This document shows positions 61,149 through 64,000 of a DNA stretch of 64,000 nt, piece by piece. Source of the DNA: an uncultured Muribaculaceae bacterium. GTDB taxonomy: Bacteria; Bacteroidota; Bacteroidia; Bacteroidales; Muribaculaceae. The notes under the pieces were generated by a model. The model had not been told where the DNA came from. It saw only the letters and a list, made by a program, of their open reading frames with translations, and did not search any database. The stretch lies in assembly GCA_910579035.1 (NCBI GenBank), contig CAJTSR010000013.1, positions 19,333 through 83,332 on the forward strand. Direction: 5' to 3'. Every line of letters starts with the position of its first letter. The first letter of the stretch is position 1. The position numbers and the translations under genes were made by a program.

Positions 61149-61964
61149 ATGCCTTCTATGAGCGGAGTAAAGCCTAAAAAAGCCCTCGGGCAGCATTTTC
61201 TGACAGATCTCGGAGTTGCCGGGCGCATAGCCTCTACCCTTGATGATTATCCTGATACTCCGGTGCTCGAAATAGGCCCGGGCATGGGTGTGCTTACCCG
61301 TTTTCTGATGGAGAAGCACCCCTATCCGCTGTTATCCGTGGCCGAAATAGACAGTGAGAGCGTGGCATGGCTCAAGGAGCATCTGCCTTCTCCGCAGCCG
61401 AGGATAGTGGAAGGCGACTTTTTGCAGATGGATATGGCCGAGCTGTTCCCCGGCGACGAGCCTTTCTGCGTTATCGGCAATTATCCGTACAATATATCGT
61501 CGCAGATTTTTTTCCGAGTGCTTGATTACCGCGAGAGGATAGTGTGCTGTAGCGGCATGTTGCAGCGCGAGGTGGCCGAACGCCTCGCCGCTCCTCCCGG
61601 AACCAAGGCGCGTGGCATTCTCAGCGTGCTGCTTCAGGCGTGGTACGATGTGGAGTACCTTTTCACGGTGAGCGAGAATGTGTTCAATCCGCCGCCTAAG
61701 GTAAAGTCGGGCGTGGTGCGGCTCACACGCAACGGCGTGCGCGATCTGGGCTGCGACGAGGCTCTGTTCCGCACGGTGGTGAAGACCGGCTTCGGACAGC
61801 GGCGCAAGACTCTCCGCAACTCCCTTCGCAGCCTGTTGCCGCCGGGAGCGTCGGCCGACGCGCTCCCGTATGCTTCGCTGAGGCCGGAGCAGCTGTCGGT
61901 AGAGCAGTTTAAAGAAATAACCCGTGCAGTAAGTTCCCTGCGCGCCAACGCTTCCAAGTTATGA
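61149..61964 (+). CDS. rsmA: 16S rRNA dimethyladenosine transferase
   Basis: This 271-residue enzyme dimethylates A1518 and A1519 of 16S rRNA. Family segments are KKALGQHFLTDLGVAGRIAS at the N-terminus, VLEIGPGMGVLTRFL near residue 38 (SAM motif I), VIGNYPYNISSQIFF near residue 110 (catalytic NxPY), MLQREVAERLAAPPGTKARG and FGQRRKTLRNSLRSL near the end. A second ATG three codons in is possible. Its stop overlaps the mgtE start (ATGA). Confidence 0.95.
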   Translation: MPSMSGVKPKKALGQHFLTDLGVAGRIASTLDDYPDTPVLEIGPGMGVLTRFLMEKHPYPLLSVAEIDSESVAWLKEHLPSPQPRIVEGDFLQMDMAELFPGDEPFCVIGNYPYNISSQIFFRVLDYRERIVCCSGMLQREVAERLAAPPGTKARGILSVLLQAWYDVEYLFTVSENVFNPPPKVKSGVVRLTRNGVRDLGCDEALFRTVVKTGFGQRRKTLRNSLRSLLPPGASADALPYASLRPEQLSVEQFKEITRAVSSLRANASKL

Positions 61965-63319
61965 AAGAGTTTGACGAGGACTATCTCGAGCATCTGAAAA
62001 GCATAATATCCGACGACAAGCACGAGGAGGCACGCACGGAGCTTGCGAGCCTGCACCCTGCCGACATAGCGGAGCTGTACCGCAATCTCGAGCTTGAGCA
62101 GGCCGAGTATCTGTTCAAGCTTCTTGACGAGGAAAAGGCGGCCGACGTGCTTATGGAGCTGGACGAGGACGATCGCCTCAAGCTGCTCAATGCCATGCCG
62201 GCGGAAGAAATCGCCAAGCAGATCGACCATCTCGATACCGACGACGCCGTTGACCTTATACAGCAGCTCGACCAGGACGAGCGCGAGGAGATTCTCAGCC
62301 ATATCGACGACGTGGAGCAGGCGGGCGACATTATCGACCTCCTGAAGTACGACGAAGATACCGCCGGCGGCCTTATGGGCACCGAGATGATTGTGGTGAA
62401 CGAGAACTGGTCGATGCCCGAGTGTATAAAGCAGATGCGCCTGCAGGCGGAGGACATGGACGAGATTTACTACGTCTACGTGGTTGACAACGAGGACCGC
62501 CTCCGGGGCACATTCCCGCTGAAGAAGATGCTCACCCACCCGTCGGTGTCGAAGATAAAGCATGTGATGGAAACCGACCCCGTGAGCGTCAAGGTAGACA
62601 CCCCTATCGACGAAGTGGCTCTCGATTTTGAGAAGTACGACCTTGTGGCTATGCCCGTGGTCGATTCGATAGGGCGCCTGTTGGGACGGATAACGGTCGA
62701 CGACGTGATGGACCAGGTGCGCGAGGCCAGCGAACGCGACTATCAGCTCGCGTCGGGTATATCGAGCGACGTGGACGCCGACGACTCCGTGTTTGCCCAG
62801 ACCAAGGCGCGGATACCCTGGCTGCTCGTTGGCATAGCCTCGGGCTTGCTCGCGTCGGTCATTCTGGGAACTTTCGAGTACCAGTTGCAGGCCGTTACGG
62901 CGCTCGCGCTGTTTATTCCCATAATAGGCGGCACTGGTGGAAATGTAGGCGTGCAGGCGTCTGCCATCGTGGTGCAGGGTCTTGCCAACGGTTCGCTCGA
63001 TATAAAGAACTTTGCCTCGCAGCTTGGCAAAGAGGTTCTCATAGGCTTGCTCAACGCGTCGGTTATCTCGGCGGTGGTGCTTGTGTACAACCTGATTACG
63101 ATGCCGGGCGATTTGGCCGTCACGCTATCAGTGGCCGTGTCGCTCTTCGTGGTGGTGATGTTTGCCTCCATGCTTGGCACTGTGGTGCCTCTTACACTTG
63201 AAAAATTGCACATTAATCCCGCTCTCGCCACAGGCCCGTTCATACAGATATCGAACGATATAGTGGGCCTTATAATCTATGTGCAGATTTCGACGTGGTT
63301 CCTCAGCCACATAATGTAG
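61961..63319 (+). CDS. mgtE: Magnesium transporter MgtE
   Basis: This 452-residue channel-like transporter has the cytosolic N domain (about 1-125, repeats such as LHPADIAELYRNLELEQAEY and MPAEEIAKQIDHLD). Two CBS domains that sense magnesium follow (about 130-250, ending VDDVMDQVREAS). The membrane domain has five helices from residue 280 (PWLLVGIASGLLASVILGTF, FIPIIGGTGGNVGVQASAIV). The acidic residues of the ion path are present. It is co-transcribed with rsmA. Its stop abuts that of the convergent small protein gene. Confidence 0.95.
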   Translation: MKEFDEDYLEHLKSIISDDKHEEARTELASLHPADIAELYRNLELEQAEYLFKLLDEEKAADVLMELDEDDRLKLLNAMPAEEIAKQIDHLDTDDAVDLIQQLDQDEREEILSHIDDVEQAGDIIDLLKYDEDTAGGLMGTEMIVVNENWSMPECIKQMRLQAEDMDEIYYVYVVDNEDRLRGTFPLKKMLTHPSVSKIKHVMETDPVSVKVDTPIDEVALDFEKYDLVAMPVVDSIGRLLGRITVDDVMDQVREASERDYQLASGISSDVDADDSVFAQTKARIPWLLVGIASGLLASVILGTFEYQLQAVTALALFIPIIGGTGGNVGVQASAIVVQGLANGSLDIKNFASQLGKEVLIGLLNASVISAVVLVYNLITMPGDLAVTLSVAVSLFVVVMFASMLGTVVPLTLEKLHINPALATGPFIQISNDIVGLIIYVQISTWFLSHIM

Positions 63320-63784
63320 CTACGACAGTAGCCTGTCGATAGTGTTTCCCGGCGCTATGCGCAAGGAAAAAGCCGCGCTTCGCCCTGTGGCCTCGCTGCG
63401 GTACTGGATATGGTAGCGTTCGAGTCCGAGGCAGTCGATTATGGCATGGGCTTTGTCGGCACCGCCGGCATAGGGGCTGCCGCCGGTAAGCCTTTCTTCT
63501 ATCGTCACGTCGAAGCCCGATACCTTAACTGCTATGCTGTAAGCCCCGTCTGTGCTTATGCCGCTTAATCCGAAGCGGTGTATGTGGAGATGGCCCGAAT
63601 CGTCTACACGGGCCGTGATGCACGGTTCGGAAGGGATGCCATCGTAGTCGAGCATGCCTGCGTAGAGAAATGTCCGCACTTCGCCCTTTTGCCCCGGCAT
63701 GGCGGCCATACCTATTATTGCCGCAGCAACGAATACCGCCACAACATAAAACTCCGGGCTGCTGAAGAAAGATGCCGCTATCAT
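63320..63784 (-). CDS. Small N-terminally anchored hypothetical protein
   Basis: This 154-residue protein has one hydrophobic segment near the N-terminus (FYVVAVFVAAAIIGMAAM, about 12-29) and a beta-rich remainder with VRTFLYAGMLDYDGIPS and HLHIHRFGLSG. I do not recognise a family. The start MIAASF at 63784 is preferred to one 12 codons earlier, because TACTTTTG followed by CCAAT directly precedes it. It is convergent with mgtE with no bases between the stops. Confidence 0.65.
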   Translation of the reverse strand: MIAASFFSSPEFYVVAVFVAAAIIGMAAMPGQKGEVRTFLYAGMLDYDGIPSEPCITARVDDSGHLHIHRFGLSGISTDGAYSIAVKVSGFDVTIEERLTGGSPYAGGADKAHAIIDCLGLERYHIQYRSEATGRSAAFSLRIAPGNTIDRLLS

Positions 63785-63789
63785 ATTGG

Positions 63790-63797
63790 CAAAAGTA
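63790..63797 (-). promoter_or_regulatory. -7 element five bases before the terminal small gene
   Basis: TACTTTTG on the minus strand, then CCAAT, then ATG. The arrangement repeats that at rnz and pldA. Confidence 0.5.
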
Positions 63798-63958
63798 CGT
63801 AAAAAGAGGCGGGTGTGCAAGCTGGCGCGGCGCGCTGAACCGTGGTGCGTGAGTTTTGTTATTCAAAAGGGTGCTAAACGCTCCAAAGAGTATGTTTACT
63901 TTTAACTCTATGAAATCTTTAGAAGCTTTTTCGGCCTGTTTCAAGCTTTCATTCAGTC

Positions 63959-63976
63959 GTTATGGGGCCCCATAAC
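63959..63976. repeat. Perfect 18-base palindrome
   Basis: GTTATGGGGCCCCATAAC lies in the gene-free right end of the window (63785-64000). It has no T tail on either side, so it may be a protein-binding site or part of a structure that continues beyond the edge. Confidence 0.5.
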
Positions 63977-64000
63977 TCCTTCATTCAATCTCAAAACATA

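Noticed and set aside
63525..63944. Minus-strand open frame at the right end
   Set aside because: It overlaps the better-supported small protein gene in another frame and has low-complexity, domain-free sequence.

Overview
The window reads as a chromosomal segment of a Bacteroidales bacterium, most likely a Muribaculaceae-type gut commensal; the family is an inference. Promoters match the Bacteroidetes pattern (TTTG, 19-21 bases, TAnnTTTG), starts lack Shine-Dalgarno sequences, secreted proteins end in type IX-like C-terminal domains, and gene groups are typical of the order (parE-coaD-S41 peptidase; DUF4271-hemD-rnpA-yidD-tatD; lepB-wbqC; pheA-aminotransferase-DAHP synthase/chorismate mutase-tyrA). 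Most of the window is dense housekeeping sequence with many 1-4 base start/stop overlaps.

Layout. 1-3 kb: the 5' end of pckA, then rnz-tadA-lpxB on the minus strand. 3.4-8.8 kb: a secreted hypothetical protein, then the aromatic amino acid operon pheA-aminotransferase-aroF/CM-tyrA, preceded by a readable Phe/Tyr transcription attenuator. 8.8-14 kb: a low-molecular-weight phosphatase and an ECF sigma factor around a set of TGTAACA repeats, then pdxJ-exbB-exbD-tonB-cobW. 14-16 kb: a stand-alone ACT-like protein, nadK and a YgjP-type metallopeptidase. 16.2-19.4 kb: lepB, wbqC and a small membrane protein enclosed by a 416-base inverted repeat. 19.5-23.6 kb: two large AT-richer secreted proteins. 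23.6-28.7 kb: a CDF metal transporter, tRNA-Ala(GGC), and a probable peptidoglycan-sugar salvage group (NamZ, sodium symporter, WYL regulator).

28.9-38.5 kb: one long minus-strand run, lysS-gpsA-rlmN-pdxA-nucleotidyltransferase-parE-coaD-S41 peptidase. 38.6-51.1 kb: a plus-strand run with a GH3-family enzyme, alkaline phosphatase, cell-wall amidase, LOG, DUF4271, hemD, rnpA, yidD, tatD, GH29 fucosidase, cutC and a transglutaminase-like protein. 51.1-60.9 kb, minus strand: carbonic anhydrase, yifB, a thioredoxin-fold lipoprotein without active-site cysteines, outer-membrane phospholipase A, a secreted endonuclease, alanine dehydrogenase and a GH78 rhamnosidase. The window closes with rsmA, mgtE and a small membrane-anchored protein.

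The two signals most worth following are the attenuator upstream of pheA (leader peptide, perfect antiterminator/terminator arms, promoter) and the long inverted repeat that tightly encloses the signal peptidase operon. A third is a set of genes whose -7 promoter element sits only 4-9 bases before the start codon, which predicts leaderless or nearly leaderless mRNAs. No CRISPR array, prophage, rRNA operon or transposase was seen.
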